The notes: generated by a model from the sequence alone, not told the origin. 55,771 bases of DNA from Paracoccaceae bacterium (GCA_002709405.1 PAQV01000048.1:1-55771); one strand, 5' to 3'; numbered from the stretch's first letter, positions 42,163 to 51,061 are shown. A program made the numbers and translations.

Positions 42163-43170
42163 ATGCGCAAGACCCCGACACCGCTGGCCCCGCTGATTGC
42201 CGCGGGCGCAACCGCCCTGATGATGGCCACCGGGCCTGCCCTGGGGGCGGGCCTGGACGATGTGGTCACCGGCCATATCCTGCCCGGCCATGCCGCCTTT
42301 GCCGAACGCACCGCGGCCCTGGCCGACACCGCCGCGGCCGAGTGCACCGGCCCGGCCACGCAAGAGGCCTACCACGCCGCCTTCGATGCCTGGATGGGCA
42401 TCAGCCATATCCAGTTCGGCCCGATCGAGGACCTGAACCTGTCGCTCAGCATCGCCTATTGGCCCGACCCTAAGAACCGCACGGGCAAGGCGCTTGCCCG
42501 CCTGGTTGCCGATGAAGACCCCATCGCCCAGGACCGCACGGCCTATTCCGAGGTCTCGATCGCCGCGCAGGGGCTCTTTGCCCTGGAACGGCTGCTGTAT
42601 GATCCGGCTTTCAGTTCAGGGCCTTACGTCTGCGCCCTGACCGCCACCGTGGCCGGGGCGCTGGCCGACACGGCGGGGGAACTGGCCGACGCCTGGCCCG
42701 ACTACGCCGAGCTTCTGACCAATCCCGGCCCCGACAACCCGGTCTACCCGACCGAGGCGGATGCCGCGCGCAAGGTCTACACGGCGCTTTATACCGGGCT
42801 GGAATTCGACCGCGACACGCGGCTGGGCCGGCCGCTGGGCACCTATGACCGGCCCCGGCCAAACCGGGCCGAGGCGCGGCTGTCCGAGCGCAGCCAGCGC
42901 AATGTCGAACTGTCGCTGGCCGCGCTGAACCAGCTGGCCGACCTGCTGGCCACCGACCCGGCGCCCCGCACCAGCGCCGCCTTTGCCGCCGCCCGCCGCC
43001 GGGTCTCGGAACTGGACGATCCGGTCTTCGCCGGCGTCGCCGACCCGATGTCGCGCTTCCGGATCGAGGCCCTGCAGCAAGAGGTCCGCGACATCCAGAC
43101 CGAGATGGCCACGGAAATCGGCACCGCCCTGGGGGTCACCGCCGGGTTCAACGCAATGGACGGAGACTGA
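42163..43170 (+). CDS. Second imelysin-family protein
   Basis: A 335-residue exported protein (signal about 1-29) beginning directly after the di-heme gene stop. It shows imelysin-like helical repeats: HAAFAERTAALA, AYHAAFDAWMGISHIQFGP and AAQGLFALERLLYD. The GxHxxE-like site is degenerate compared with the first imelysin (GLFALERLL instead of GYHAVEFLL), as in many operon-encoded second copies. It forms an operon with the di-heme and DUF1513 genes. Confidence 0.85.
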   Translation: MRKTPTPLAPLIAAGATALMMATGPALGAGLDDVVTGHILPGHAAFAERTAALADTAAAECTGPATQEAYHAAFDAWMGISHIQFGPIEDLNLSLSIAYWPDPKNRTGKALARLVADEDPIAQDRTAYSEVSIAAQGLFALERLLYDPAFSSGPYVCALTATVAGALADTAGELADAWPDYAELLTNPGPDNPVYPTEADAARKVYTALYTGLEFDRDTRLGRPLGTYDRPRPNRAEARLSERSQRNVELSLAALNQLADLLATDPAPRTSAAFAAARRRVSELDDPVFAGVADPMSRFRIEALQQEVRDIQTEMATEIGTALGVTAGFNAMDGD

Positions 43171-43173
43171 CCC

Positions 43174-44253
43174 ATGCCCGATCGCCGCAGCTTCCTGGGC
43201 GGACTTCTGGCCGCCACCAGCCTGGCCACCACCAGCTGGGCCGCCGCCGGGGGCCCAGCCTACCTGGCCGCCGCCCGGGGCTCGGATGGCAGCCATGCGC
43301 TGATCGGGCTGGACGGGGCCGGAGAGATTGCCTTCGACATCCCCCTGCCCGCGCGCGGCCATGCCGCCGCGGCCCACCCGAGCGTGGCCGAGGCCGTGGC
43401 CATCGCCCGCCGGCCCGGCACCTACGGGATCGTGCTGGATTGCCGGACGGGGGCCGTGAAGACCCGGATCGAGGCACCTCGGGGCCGTCATTTCTATGGC
43501 CATGGGGCGTTTTCGCAGGATGGCACCCGGCTTTACACGCCCGAGAACGTGATCGACACCGGCGAGGGCCGGATCGGCATCTGGTCGCGCGAGGCGGGAT
43601 ATGCGCGGCTGGGCGACGTGGCCTCGGGCGGGATCGGCCCGCACGAGATCCTGCGCATCCCCGGATCCACCCGGCTGGTCATCGCCAACGGGGGCATCCG
43701 CACCCATCCCGACAGCGGCCGCGAGAAGCTGAACCTGGACACCATGGCCCCCAACCTGACGGTGATGTCCGAGGCGGGAGAGATCCTTGACCAGGCCGCG
43801 CTGGAGGAGGACTGGCACCAGAACTCGCTGCGGCATATCTCGGCCGCGCCGGACGGGCGCGTGGCCTGTGCCTTCCAGTGGCAGGGCGACCTTTATGACC
43901 CGGCCCCGCTGGTGGCCGTCTATCACCCGGGGCGCGGGCTGGACGTGCTGGACGTGCCCGAGGGACGGCTGATGGCGATGAACGGCTATGCCGGGTCGGT
44001 GGCCTTTTTCGACGGGGACCGGCGGATCGCGGTGACGTCTCCCCGCGGGTCGGTGTTGCAGGTCTATGATGCTGTGACCGGGTTTGTTTCGCAGATGCCG
44101 CAGGAGGATGTCTGCGGAGTGGCCCCCGGGGCCGCCGGGGCCATGTGCACGGATGGGCTGGGCCGGGTCGGGCGGATCGGGGTGACGGGCGTCGAGCCTC
44201 TTGCGCGGCACCCGCTTGCCTTTGACAACCACCTGGTGGCCTTGCCAGTCTGA
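43174..44253 (+). CDS. DUF1513 protein with Tat signal peptide
   Basis: A 359-residue protein starting MPDRRSFLGGLLAATSLATT, a twin-arginine signal, so it is exported folded and may carry a cofactor. The rest is a beta-propeller-like fold with PARGHAAAAHPS, FYGHGAFSQDGTRLYTPEN and GIGPHEILRIPG, typical of DUF1513. It starts 3 bases after the second imelysin. Imelysin, di-heme protein and DUF1513 commonly travel together; the exact role is not established. Confidence 0.92.
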   Translation: MPDRRSFLGGLLAATSLATTSWAAAGGPAYLAAARGSDGSHALIGLDGAGEIAFDIPLPARGHAAAAHPSVAEAVAIARRPGTYGIVLDCRTGAVKTRIEAPRGRHFYGHGAFSQDGTRLYTPENVIDTGEGRIGIWSREAGYARLGDVASGGIGPHEILRIPGSTRLVIANGGIRTHPDSGREKLNLDTMAPNLTVMSEAGEILDQAALEEDWHQNSLRHISAAPDGRVACAFQWQGDLYDPAPLVAVYHPGRGLDVLDVPEGRLMAMNGYAGSVAFFDGDRRIAVTSPRGSVLQVYDAVTGFVSQMPQEDVCGVAPGAAGAMCTDGLGRVGRIGVTGVEPLARHPLAFDNHLVALPV

Positions 44254-44255
44254 GG

Positions 44256-44291
44256 GACGCCTCCGGCGGGCGTATTTGGGCAAAGATGAAG
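44256..44291 (+). repeat. Short intergenic element after DUF1513 gene
   Basis: CGCCTCCGGCG forms a small stem-loop followed by GTATTTGGGCAAAGATGAAG. A related string (GGGTATTTTTGAAGAGAAAGAAG read on the minus strand) occurs at 52577-52599, again just after convergent gene ends. Its presence twice in the same context suggests a gene-end element. Confidence 0.4.
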
Positions 44292-44307
44292 ACCCGGGAC
44301 GCGCGGA

Positions 44308-44997
44308 TCAGTCCGGGTGCTTGAACAGGGCCTTGTAGGCGGTTTCGACCTTGTCCGGATCCAGCCTCTCGGCGCGGGACAGCGGGGATGGCCGGTCGCG
44401 GACAAGGGTGGCGGGGCTGCCGCCGATTTCGAGGATACGGTCCGCCAGGGCCAGGGCCTCGCGCCGGTCATGGGTTGTCATCAGGGCGGTGGCCCCGGTC
44501 ACGTCGAGGGTGCGGCGCAGCAATTGGCGCATCTGTTCGGCGGTCGCGGGATCGAGCGAGACCAGCGGTTCGTCCAGCAGGATCAGGGCCGGATCGACGG
44601 CCAGGGCGCGGCACAGGGCGGCCCGGCGCTGCATGCCCAGCGAGACCTTTTCGGGATATTGATCGGCGGCCTCGGCCAGGCCGGCCTCGGCCAGCAGGGT
44701 CCGGGCGGCGGCCAGGTCCGGGGCACCGGGGATCAGGGCGATGTTCTGGGCCAGGGTGCGCCAGGGCAGCAGGCGGGGCGACTGGAAGACCATGGCCAGG
44801 CGGCCGTGGGGCGGCGTGATGGTGCCCTGGTAGTCGGTGTCGAAGCCGGCCACCAGGTTCAGCAGGGTCGATTTGCCGATGCCCGACGGGCCCAGCAGGC
44901 AGGCGCGTTCTCCGGCGTCCAGCGTGAAGGAGATATGGCCCAGAACCGCCTGTCCGGCAAAGGATTTCCCGGCCAGGGAGACCATGAGCCCGGTCAT
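44308..44997 (-). CDS. ABC-transporter ATP-binding protein (nitrate/sulfonate/taurine type)
   Basis: A 229-residue ATPase with Walker A GPSGIGKST, a Q-loop (MVFQSPRLLPWRT), signature VSLGMQRRAALCRAL (LSGGQ position altered to SLGMQ) and Walker B LILLDEPLVSLD. The ATG overlaps the permease stop (ATGA). The SsuB/TauB subfamily is indicated by the SPRLLPWRTLAQNI block. It is the last gene of a four-gene operon starting at 47216. A longer in-frame extension toward 45717 lies over the permease gene and is not used. Confidence 0.92.
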   Translation of the reverse strand: MTGLMVSLAGKSFAGQAVLGHISFTLDAGERACLLGPSGIGKSTLLNLVAGFDTDYQGTITPPHGRLAMVFQSPRLLPWRTLAQNIALIPGAPDLAAARTLLAEAGLAEAADQYPEKVSLGMQRRAALCRALAVDPALILLDEPLVSLDPATAEQMRQLLRRTLDVTGATALMTTHDRREALALADRILEIGGSPATLVRDRPSPLSRAERLDPDKVETAYKALFKHPD

Positions 44998-45758
44998 CGG
45001 CGCCACCGGCGGGCGGCCCGTTCCCAGGGCGCCAGGATCAGCCATTCGATGGCCTGCACGATGGCGATGAAGCCCAGGGCATAGGCGAAGATGCCGGCCA
45101 CGTCGAAAAGCTGGAACTGCGAATGGATTTCGAAGCCCACGCCATTCGGTCGGCCCAGCAATTCCACCACCAGCACGATCTTCCAGACCAGGGCCAGCCC
45201 GTTGCGGGCGGCGGCGGCGAAGAAGGGCGCAAGCTGGGGCAGGACCACGTGGCGCAGGAGGGCGATGGCGGGCATGCGATACAGCCGGGCCATCTCGGCC
45301 AGGTCGGTCGACAGCGCCCGGGCGCCCTCGCGCAGGGTGGCGGCCACGTTGGGGATCTTGTTGATGGCCACGGCCAGGACGGCCGCCGTTTCGGTCAGGC
45401 CGAACCAGACGTAGCACAGCACGATCGTCACCAGGGCCGGCACGTTGAGAAAGAAGATCACCCAGGACCACAGCAGCCGGTCCGCCGCCGGGGTCATGCC
45501 CAGCCAGATGCCAAGGGCAGCGCCGATCGACATGGCCAGGGCAAAGGCCGCCCCGACCCGGGCGAGCGTGGCCAGCATGTCCTCCAGGTAGCCTAGCTGC
45601 CATTCCCGCTGGAAGGCCTGCCAGACCGCCCCCGGCCCGGGCAGCAGGTCCGACTGCAGCCAGGCCGCCGCCCCGGTCCAGAGCACCAGCAGGAGGGCAA
45701 GCGAAAAGAGGGGCCACAGGGCCCCCCTTGCGCCGGATCCGGAGGTGTCAGCCCGCAT
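44994..45758 (-). CDS. ABC-transporter permease (SsuC/TauC type)
   Basis: A 254-residue inner-membrane permease with about six hydrophobic segments. The cytoplasmic EAA loop is visible as EGARALSTDLAEMARLYRMP, followed by LRHVVLPQLAPFF. It overlaps the binding-protein gene by 11 bases and the ATPase by four. The transported substrate is not shown by the sequence. The setting next to PQQ-alcohol-dehydrogenase genes suggests an alcohol-related compound or a metal or cofactor. Confidence 0.92.
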   Translation of the reverse strand: MRADTSGSGARGALWPLFSLALLLVLWTGAAAWLQSDLLPGPGAVWQAFQREWQLGYLEDMLATLARVGAAFALAMSIGAALGIWLGMTPAADRLLWSWVIFFLNVPALVTIVLCYVWFGLTETAAVLAVAINKIPNVAATLREGARALSTDLAEMARLYRMPAIALLRHVVLPQLAPFFAAAARNGLALVWKIVLVVELLGRPNGVGFEIHSQFQLFDVAGIFAYALGFIAIVQAIEWLILAPWERAARRWRR

Positions 45759-46722
45759 CCGCGCTGGCTGCCGTGGGATCGTTGAAGATGGCCGGCGTGA
45801 AGGGCCCGGCCTCGGCCTTGAACCCGGCCCCGCCCAGGTCGGTCAGCAGGTTATAGAGCTTTTCGGCCGCATCGGTGTTGGCCTGGGTCCAGGGGCCGGG
45901 CCGGCCGGCCTGGAAGGCATCGCGCAGGGCGGCGAACTCGGCATCCGACTTGACCCGCATCATCGGGCGCAGGGGCTCCCAGGCGGCGTCGTCGGACAGG
46001 GTCTCGCGCCCGGCCTCGGCCGCACGCAGCATCGCCCCGGCCAGGTCGGCATCCAGCCGGTCGGCGTCCCAGACAAAGCCGATCATCGGCGGCGCGGGGT
46101 CGATGCCCAGCTGGGTCATGGCCTCGCCCACGCCCATCACCTCGGGCATGCCGGCCGCCCGCAGCTTGGCCGCGAAATGCCAATAGGTCGACACCGCCTG
46201 GACCGCCCCGGTTTCCAGCTGTTGCGACATCAGCGGCGGCGCGCCGGTCAGCACCTTTGTTTCCTCACTCAGGTCGAAGCCGCAGTCCTTGGTGGCCAGC
46301 GCCTGCAGGATCAGCCAGCTCTTGTCGGTCTCGCCCCCCACGACGCCCACGCTTTGGCCCTTGAGATCGCAGATCGTTTCCACCCCCTCGCGCGCCATCA
46401 GCGCCCCCAGGGTATTGGAATAGGGCACGAATTCGATCGGCACCCCCTTGTCGCGCTGGTACAGGGCCCAGACCCAATCCTTGACGATCATGTCCACGTC
46501 GCCCGACTGGAACGCCACCGAGGTCGCCGCTCCGCCCGCCAGGGGCACCGTTTCCAGCGTGAAGCCGTTGGCCGTGTCGAACCCGTTGGCCGTGATCGTT
46601 TCCATCAGCCAGTTGACCGTGCCGAACTTCAGCACCGCGATCTTCAGGACCGGCAGGTCCTCGGCCGCGACCGGAAGGGCAAGGCCCAGGGCGGCGCAGG
46701 CGGACAGCAAAAGGCGTTTCAT
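45748..46722 (-). CDS. ABC-transporter substrate-binding protein (SsuA/NMT1-like)
   Basis: A 324-residue periplasmic binding protein with signal peptide MKRLLLSACAALGLALPVAA. The opening LKIAVLKFGTVNWLMETI and the VVGGETDKSWLILQALA segment fit the NMT1/SsuA-like group. The ATG at 46722 overlaps the DUF3280 stop (ATGA) and starts at the signal peptide; a start at 46767 would add 15 residues without support. Substrate unknown; context points to the PQQ/methanol oxidation system. Confidence 0.9.
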   Translation of the reverse strand: MKRLLLSACAALGLALPVAAEDLPVLKIAVLKFGTVNWLMETITANGFDTANGFTLETVPLAGGAATSVAFQSGDVDMIVKDWVWALYQRDKGVPIEFVPYSNTLGALMAREGVETICDLKGQSVGVVGGETDKSWLILQALATKDCGFDLSEETKVLTGAPPLMSQQLETGAVQAVSTYWHFAAKLRAAGMPEVMGVGEAMTQLGIDPAPPMIGFVWDADRLDADLAGAMLRAAEAGRETLSDDAAWEPLRPMMRVKSDAEFAALRDAFQAGRPGPWTQANTDAAEKLYNLLTDLGGAGFKAEAGPFTPAIFNDPTAASADAG

Positions 46723-47216
46723 TTCAGGATCCTGTTTCTGAGGATGTAGCTGACCCCACGCTGCCAACTGTCATCCGTGTTGCCACGTATATCGGCCGAA
46801 CCGCCACCGACAAGTGCGCCTGTCTGCGCATCGCGCAGGTACAGTGTGAAGGACAGGATAAGGTTCGAGGTCTTCTGGAATTCCCCCGTCATGGCCAGGT
46901 CGGCGCCAAGCTCTTTGGCAAAGGTCGTATCACAGCCGTTGCATTGGGCAAGGTTGGCATAAAGATCGGCCTTTTCGGCAATGGAGGCCGTGTCGACAAA
47001 GGTGAACCGGCCGCTGGCGGTCATCATGTCGACGATCTGGGCCTCGGCCGCGGCCTTGCGCGCGCGCTCGGTGTCGGTGATCGCCTCGACCCCGGTGTTG
47101 ATCAGCGTGACGCCGAAGAAGGCCACCGATTTCGGCGATGTCTCTTGCGCCAGTGCCGGACCGGACACGACCCCGGCCACGATCATCCAAAGGCAGACTG
47201 CCCGCAACACACGCAT
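46719..47216 (-). CDS. DUF3280-family exported protein
   Basis: A 165-residue exported protein (signal about 1-24, ending PALAQ). It has the mixed alpha/beta pattern of the DUF3280/DUF2380 group, with KSVAFFGVTLINTG, a CNGCD motif near residue 92-96, and the LADLAMTGEFQKTSNLILSF-like segment (here ADLAMTGEFQKTSNLILSF). The ATG at 47216 begins the signal sequence. It is the first gene of the ABC operon, divergent from the PQQ-ABC operon. This family is often found beside PQQ-dependent alcohol dehydrogenases. Confidence 0.82.
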   Translation of the reverse strand: MRVLRAVCLWMIVAGVVSGPALAQETSPKSVAFFGVTLINTGVEAITDTERARKAAAEAQIVDMMTASGRFTFVDTASIAEKADLYANLAQCNGCDTTFAKELGADLAMTGEFQKTSNLILSFTLYLRDAQTGALVGGGSADIRGNTDDSWQRGVSYILRNRILK

Positions 47217-47249
47217 GATGTCCTCCCCGATCAACCTGCGACATGGCTT

Positions 47250-47271
47250 TCCTAAAGATGTCCTAAGATCC
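47250..47271. promoter_or_regulatory. Tandem TCCTAA repeats in the divergent promoter region
   Basis: TCCTAA at 47250-47255 and again at 47261-47266 (period 11, one helical turn), followed by ATCCTG. It lies between DUF3280 and the PQQ-ABC binding protein. A response-regulator site is possible. Confidence 0.3.
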
Positions 47272-47310
47272 TGTATCGTCAAACAACTTCGACTTTGGTC
47301 GCAGCGGGTT

Positions 47311-47325
47311 TCTCATAGTGTGAGA
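47311..47325. promoter_or_regulatory. Palindrome TCTCA-N5-TGAGA, copy 1
   Basis: A 15-base inverted repeat (TCTCATAGTGTGAGA) placed almost midway (about 94 bases from each start) between the two divergent operons. An element with the same arms is upstream of xoxG, so this may be a shared operator for PQQ/XoxF genes. Confidence 0.45.
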
Positions 47326-47418
47326 GGCCCCGGGCGCCCGCAGGGGGACGCCTTGACGCAGGCCGGAACCTTGGGCTTGCTCGGCCCGACCAATCGACGT
47401 GCGCAAGGGGGGAGGACC

Positions 47419-48609
47419 ATGCGAGCTACGATCAAGGGGCTTGTGGGCGCCGCCCTGGCCGCCGTGATGCTGTCCGCCGTCCCGGCCCGGGCCCAGGTCG
47501 ACACGACCATCGGGCTGGTTCTGGTGCAGGAAGACGACCCGCTGCCCCTGTCGCGGCTGGAGGATCCGGCCGACGACGATGCCGTGGCCGGGGCCGAGGT
47601 CGGCATCGCAGACAATTCCACGACCGGCCGTTTCCTGGGCCACACTTATGACCTGACCGTGCTGCGCCCGTCGCCAGAGGACGCCGTGGCCGCAGCACGG
47701 GCCGCCGTGGCCAACGGCGCGGGCTTCCTGGCCGTGGCCGCCGGGGCCGACACGCTTCAGGCCATCGCCGCGGCGGTGCCGGACGCGCTGGTTCTGAACC
47801 TCAAGGCCGAGGACGACACCCTGCGCACCAGCCAGTGCCACGACAACATCTTCCACGTGATCCCCAGCCGGGCGATGAAGGCCGACGCCCTGGCCCAGTA
47901 CCTGGTCTGGAAGAAATGGGACCGCTGGGTGCTGATCCACGGCTCGCACCCCGAAGACAACGCCATGGCCGAGGCCTACCGCCGGGCGGCCCGCAAGTTC
48001 GGGGCCAATATCGTCGAGGAACGGGTCTACGAGGACACCGGCGGCGCCCGGCGCAGCGACAGCGGCCATGTCCAGGTGCAGCGTCAGATGCCGGTCTTCA
48101 CCCAGAACGCCAAGCGCCATGACGTGGTGATCGCGGCCGACGAAAACGAGGTCTTCGCCGCCTACCTGCCCTACCGCACCTGGGATGCGCGGCCGGTGGC
48201 GGGCGATGCCGGGCTGCGCGTGCGCGACTGGCATCCCGGGTCCGAAGGCTGGGGCGGCACGCAGATGCAGACCCGGTTCGAAAAGCACGCCAAGCGCTAC
48301 ATGTCGGGCAACGATTACCTGGCCTGGCTGGCCGTGCGCATCATCGGCGAGGCCGTCACCCGCACCGACACCGCCGATCCGGACGCCATCCGCGGCTACC
48401 TGCGCTCGGACGCCTTCGAGATCCCCGGCTTCAAGGGCCTGCCCCTGTCCTTCCGCCCGTGGAACCAGCAATTGCGCCAGGGCATCCTGCTGGCCGACGG
48501 ACCGCTGGTGGTCACGGTCTCTCCGCAGGCGGAATTCCTGCACAAAACCTCGCAGCTCGACACGCTGGGCTATGACCATCCGGAATCGGAGTGCTCTCTT
48601 GCTGATTAA
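47419..48609 (+). CDS. PQQ-dependent alcohol dehydrogenase system ABC substrate-binding protein
   Basis: A 396-residue exported protein (signal about 1-25, ending ARAQ) of the branched-chain-amino-acid-binding-like fold used by PQQ-associated ABC systems (TIGR03863 type). Blocks include IGLVLVQEDDPLPLSRL, AAGADTLQAIAAAVPDALVLN, FHVIPSRAMKADALAQYL and WGGTQMQTRFEKHAKR. The ATG follows GGAGG. It heads a seven-gene operon and overlaps the next gene by 11 bases. Longer upstream frames overlap the opposite-strand gene and are not used. Confidence 0.92.
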   Translation: MRATIKGLVGAALAAVMLSAVPARAQVDTTIGLVLVQEDDPLPLSRLEDPADDDAVAGAEVGIADNSTTGRFLGHTYDLTVLRPSPEDAVAAARAAVANGAGFLAVAAGADTLQAIAAAVPDALVLNLKAEDDTLRTSQCHDNIFHVIPSRAMKADALAQYLVWKKWDRWVLIHGSHPEDNAMAEAYRRAARKFGANIVEERVYEDTGGARRSDSGHVQVQRQMPVFTQNAKRHDVVIAADENEVFAAYLPYRTWDARPVAGDAGLRVRDWHPGSEGWGGTQMQTRFEKHAKRYMSGNDYLAWLAVRIIGEAVTRTDTADPDAIRGYLRSDAFEIPGFKGLPLSFRPWNQQLRQGILLADGPLVVTVSPQAEFLHKTSQLDTLGYDHPESECSLAD

Positions 48610-49567
48610 GCTACTGTCCGCCACCGCCACCGCCGCCCTGCTGGCCGGCCCGTCCCTGGCTTACACCGCCTATGTCACCAACGAACGGGGCAACACGATC
48701 ACCCTGATCGACACCGACACGATGGAGGTCATCAAGGAGGTTCCCTCGGGCCAGCGCCCGCGCGGCATCACCATTTCGCCCTCGGGCCATGAACTGTATG
48801 TCTGCGCCAGCGACGACGACACGGTCGAGGTCTACGACCCCAAGACGATGGAATTGTTGCACACCCTGCCCTCCGGCCCCGACCCGGAACTCTTCGTGCT
48901 GCACCCGTCGGGCAACCCGCTTTACATCGCCAACGAAGACGACAACATCGTCACCGTGGTCGACGTGGACGAGCACACCGTGCTGGCCGAAATCCCGGTG
49001 GGCGTCGAACCCGAGGGCATGGGCGTCAGCCCCGATGGCAAATACGTGGTCAACACGTCGGAAACGACGAACATGGCCCATTTCATCAACACCGAAACCT
49101 ACGAGCTGGACATCAACACCCTGGTCGACAGCCGCCCGCGCTTTGCCCAGTTCACCGACGACGGGTCCAGGCTGTATGTCTCGGCCGAAATCGGCGGCAC
49201 GGTCAGCGTGATCGACCCGGCCTCGGGCGACATCCTGAAGAAGATCACCTTCGAGGTGCCCGGCATCGTGCCCGAAGCCCTGCAGCCGGTGGGCGTGCGC
49301 GTGACCTCGGACGGCAAGACCGTCTTCGTGGCCCTGGGGCCCTCGAACCGGGTCGCGGTGATCGACGGCGACACCCACGAGGTGATCGACTACCTGCTGG
49401 TCGGCCAGCGGGTCTGGCAGCTCGCCTTCACCCCTGACGAGAAATACATCATCTCGACCAACGGCAATTCCAACGACGTGTCCTTCATCGATGTCGCGGC
49501 ACGCAAGGTCGTCAAATCGCTTCAGGTCGGCGAATTGCCCTGGGGCGTCGTCGTCTCGCCCGAGTAA
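48599..49567 (+). CDS. PQQ-dependent catabolism-associated YVTN beta-propeller protein
   Basis: A 322-residue exported seven-bladed beta-propeller, starting at TTG 48599 where the signal peptide (LIKLLSATATAALLAGPSLA) begins. Repeats of the type YVTNERGNTITLIDTDTMEV, IANEDDNIVTVVDVD and VSAEIGGTVSVIDP are clear. It matches the TIGR03866-type proteins found with PQQ alcohol dehydrogenases. The start is 11 bases inside the previous gene. Its exact role in alcohol oxidation is not known. Confidence 0.9.
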   Translation: MLIKLLSATATAALLAGPSLAYTAYVTNERGNTITLIDTDTMEVIKEVPSGQRPRGITISPSGHELYVCASDDDTVEVYDPKTMELLHTLPSGPDPELFVLHPSGNPLYIANEDDNIVTVVDVDEHTVLAEIPVGVEPEGMGVSPDGKYVVNTSETTNMAHFINTETYELDINTLVDSRPRFAQFTDDGSRLYVSAEIGGTVSVIDPASGDILKKITFEVPGIVPEALQPVGVRVTSDGKTVFVALGPSNRVAVIDGDTHEVIDYLLVGQRVWQLAFTPDEKYIISTNGNSNDVSFIDVAARKVVKSLQVGELPWGVVVSPE

Positions 49568-49587
49568 CGATTGAAATGGGAGGATCC

Positions 49588-50028
49588 ATGAAACACCTGA
49601 TCACCGCAGCGGCCCTGAGCCTCTTCGCCGGCCCCCTCGCCGCCGCTCCCCTGTGCGACAACCTGGGCTTTGCCGGGCTGCTGGCCAAGTGTAACCGCGA
49701 GGAACTGCCCCGCGTGACCCTGTCGGCCGGCAAGCCCCTGGCCGAGGCGCCCATGGCCCTGAAATCCGGGGTCTATTACACCATGTACATCGAGGCCGAC
49801 GGCAGCCAGGAACTGGCCCTTGTCGGGCCTGAATTCTTCCGGGCCATCTGGATCAACGAGGTGGTCATCAACGATCTCGAAATCCGCCCCATGGCGCTGG
49901 ACAGTTTCGAGTTCGATGACGAAGGTGAGATCCGGTTCACCTTCATCGCCATCAAGCCCGGCCGGTACGAGCTGAAGATCCCGGGCTCGACAGGCGACAG
50001 TCAAAAAGTGGAGATCTCGATCCAATGA
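49588..50028 (+). CDS. Conserved exported protein in the PQQ-ABC operon
   Basis: A 146-residue protein with a signal peptide (about 1-20, ending LAAAP). The ATG at 49588 follows GGGAGGATCC. An in-frame ATG 12 bases upstream lies within that ribosome site. The mature part is beta-rich with two early cysteines (PLCDNLG and LAKCNRE) and ends GRYELKIPGSTGDSQKVEI, suggesting a small cupredoxin-like or immunoglobulin-like sandwich. No copper-ligand set is obvious. It overlaps the next gene by four bases. Confidence 0.75.
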   Translation: MKHLITAAALSLFAGPLAAAPLCDNLGFAGLLAKCNREELPRVTLSAGKPLAEAPMALKSGVYYTMYIEADGSQELALVGPEFFRAIWINEVVINDLEIRPMALDSFEFDDEGEIRFTFIAIKPGRYELKIPGSTGDSQKVEISIQ

Positions 50029-50291
50029 CCCGCATCCTTGCCCTGGCCCTGGCCGCGCCCCTCGCCCTCCCCCTGGCCCTGTCTGCCCCCGCCTTCGCTG
50101 ACGAGGCCCCGACCGGGGCCGAGCTGGAAAAGATCACCGCCCTGCTGGCCGAACTGCAGTGCGAAATGGATCCCGACGACATCGAAATGGAAGACGAGGG
50201 CTACGAGCTGGACGATGTCTTCTGCGCCGACGGGCAATACGACATCGAGCTGTCCAAGGACTTCGAGGTCGTCGAGAAACGCAAGGAGTGA
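50025..50291 (+). CDS. Small exported PepSY-like protein
   Basis: An 88-residue protein with a signal peptide (about 1-25) and one short domain (GAELEKITALLAELQCEM, YELDDVFCADGQYDIEL, FEVVEKRKE) resembling a PepSY unit. Two cysteines could pair. It starts in an ATGA overlap and ends in a GTGA overlap, so it is fully embedded in the operon. Such small domains often modulate partner proteins. Confidence 0.8.
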   Translation: MTRILALALAAPLALPLALSAPAFADEAPTGAELEKITALLAELQCEMDPDDIEMEDEGYELDDVFCADGQYDIELSKDFEVVEKRKE

Positions 50292-51061
50292 CCCGGCCCG
50301 ACCCCCAAGCCGCGCCCGCGCTGGATGTCGCGGGCATCAGCCATTCCTACGGCGCGCGCCAGGCCCTGGATGACGTGTCGCTGACGGTGCCCCGTGGCCG
50401 CTTCGTGGCCCTGCTGGGCATCAACGGGGCGGGCAAGTCGACGCTGTTCAACCTGATCACCCGGCTCTTCGTGACCCGCTCAGGGAACATTTCCATCTGC
50501 GGCCACCCGGTCCGCACCGAGGCCCGGGCCGCGCTGGCCCGCACCGGTGTCGTGTTCCAAAGCCGCGCGCTGGACCTGTCGCTGACCGTGGCCCAGAACT
50601 TCCGTTACCAGGGCGCACTGCACGGCATGGCCTGGCGCGACGTGCAGCCCCGCATGACCACCCTGCTGGCCCGCATCGGCCTGGACGACCGGGCCGGCGA
50701 CAAGGTCGGCCGGCTCTCGGGCGGCCAGCTGCGCCGGGTGGAAATCGCCCGCGCCCTGCTGCACGACCCGCACCTGCTGCTGTGCGACGAGGCCACCGTC
50801 GGGCTTGATGTCAAATCCCGCGCCGACATCGTGGCCGACGTGCACCGCCTGGCCGCCGAAGACGGCGTGGGCGTGTTGTGGACGACCCACCTGATCGACG
50901 AGATCTGGCCCGATGACCCCGTCATCGTGCTGCACAAGGGCTGCATCCTGGCCCGCGGCCCGGCCCGAGACCTGGCCCGCGACATCGCCGGCGACGGCAC
51001 CTTGCAGGACGCCTTCCTGAAGCTCACCGGTGCAGACGCAGATATCGGGGTCGGCGCATGA
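50288..51061 (+). CDS. ABC-transporter ATP-binding protein, PQQ-dependent alcohol dehydrogenase system
   Basis: A 257-residue ATPase beginning at GTG 50288 (GTGA overlap). Motifs are Walker A GINGAGKST, signature LSGGQLRRVEIARALL and Walker B LLLCDEATVGLD. It pairs with the ABC-2 type permease directly downstream (4-base overlap) as in the PQQ-associated exporters (TIGR03864 type). The exported compound is unknown. Confidence 0.94.
   Translation: MTRPDPQAAPALDVAGISHSYGARQALDDVSLTVPRGRFVALLGINGAGKSTLFNLITRLFVTRSGNISICGHPVRTEARAALARTGVVFQSRALDLSLTVAQNFRYQGALHGMAWRDVQPRMTTLLARIGLDDRAGDKVGRLSGGQLRRVEIARALLHDPHLLLCDEATVGLDVKSRADIVADVHRLAAEDGVGVLWTTHLIDEIWPDDPVIVLHKGCILARGPARDLARDIAGDGTLQDAFLKLTGADADIGVGA

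Noticed and set aside
44308-45717. Apparent 469-residue fusion of the ATPase with an upstream extension
   Set aside because: The extra N-terminal part is read through the permease gene in another frame; the ATPase has its own ATG at 44997 coupled to the permease stop.
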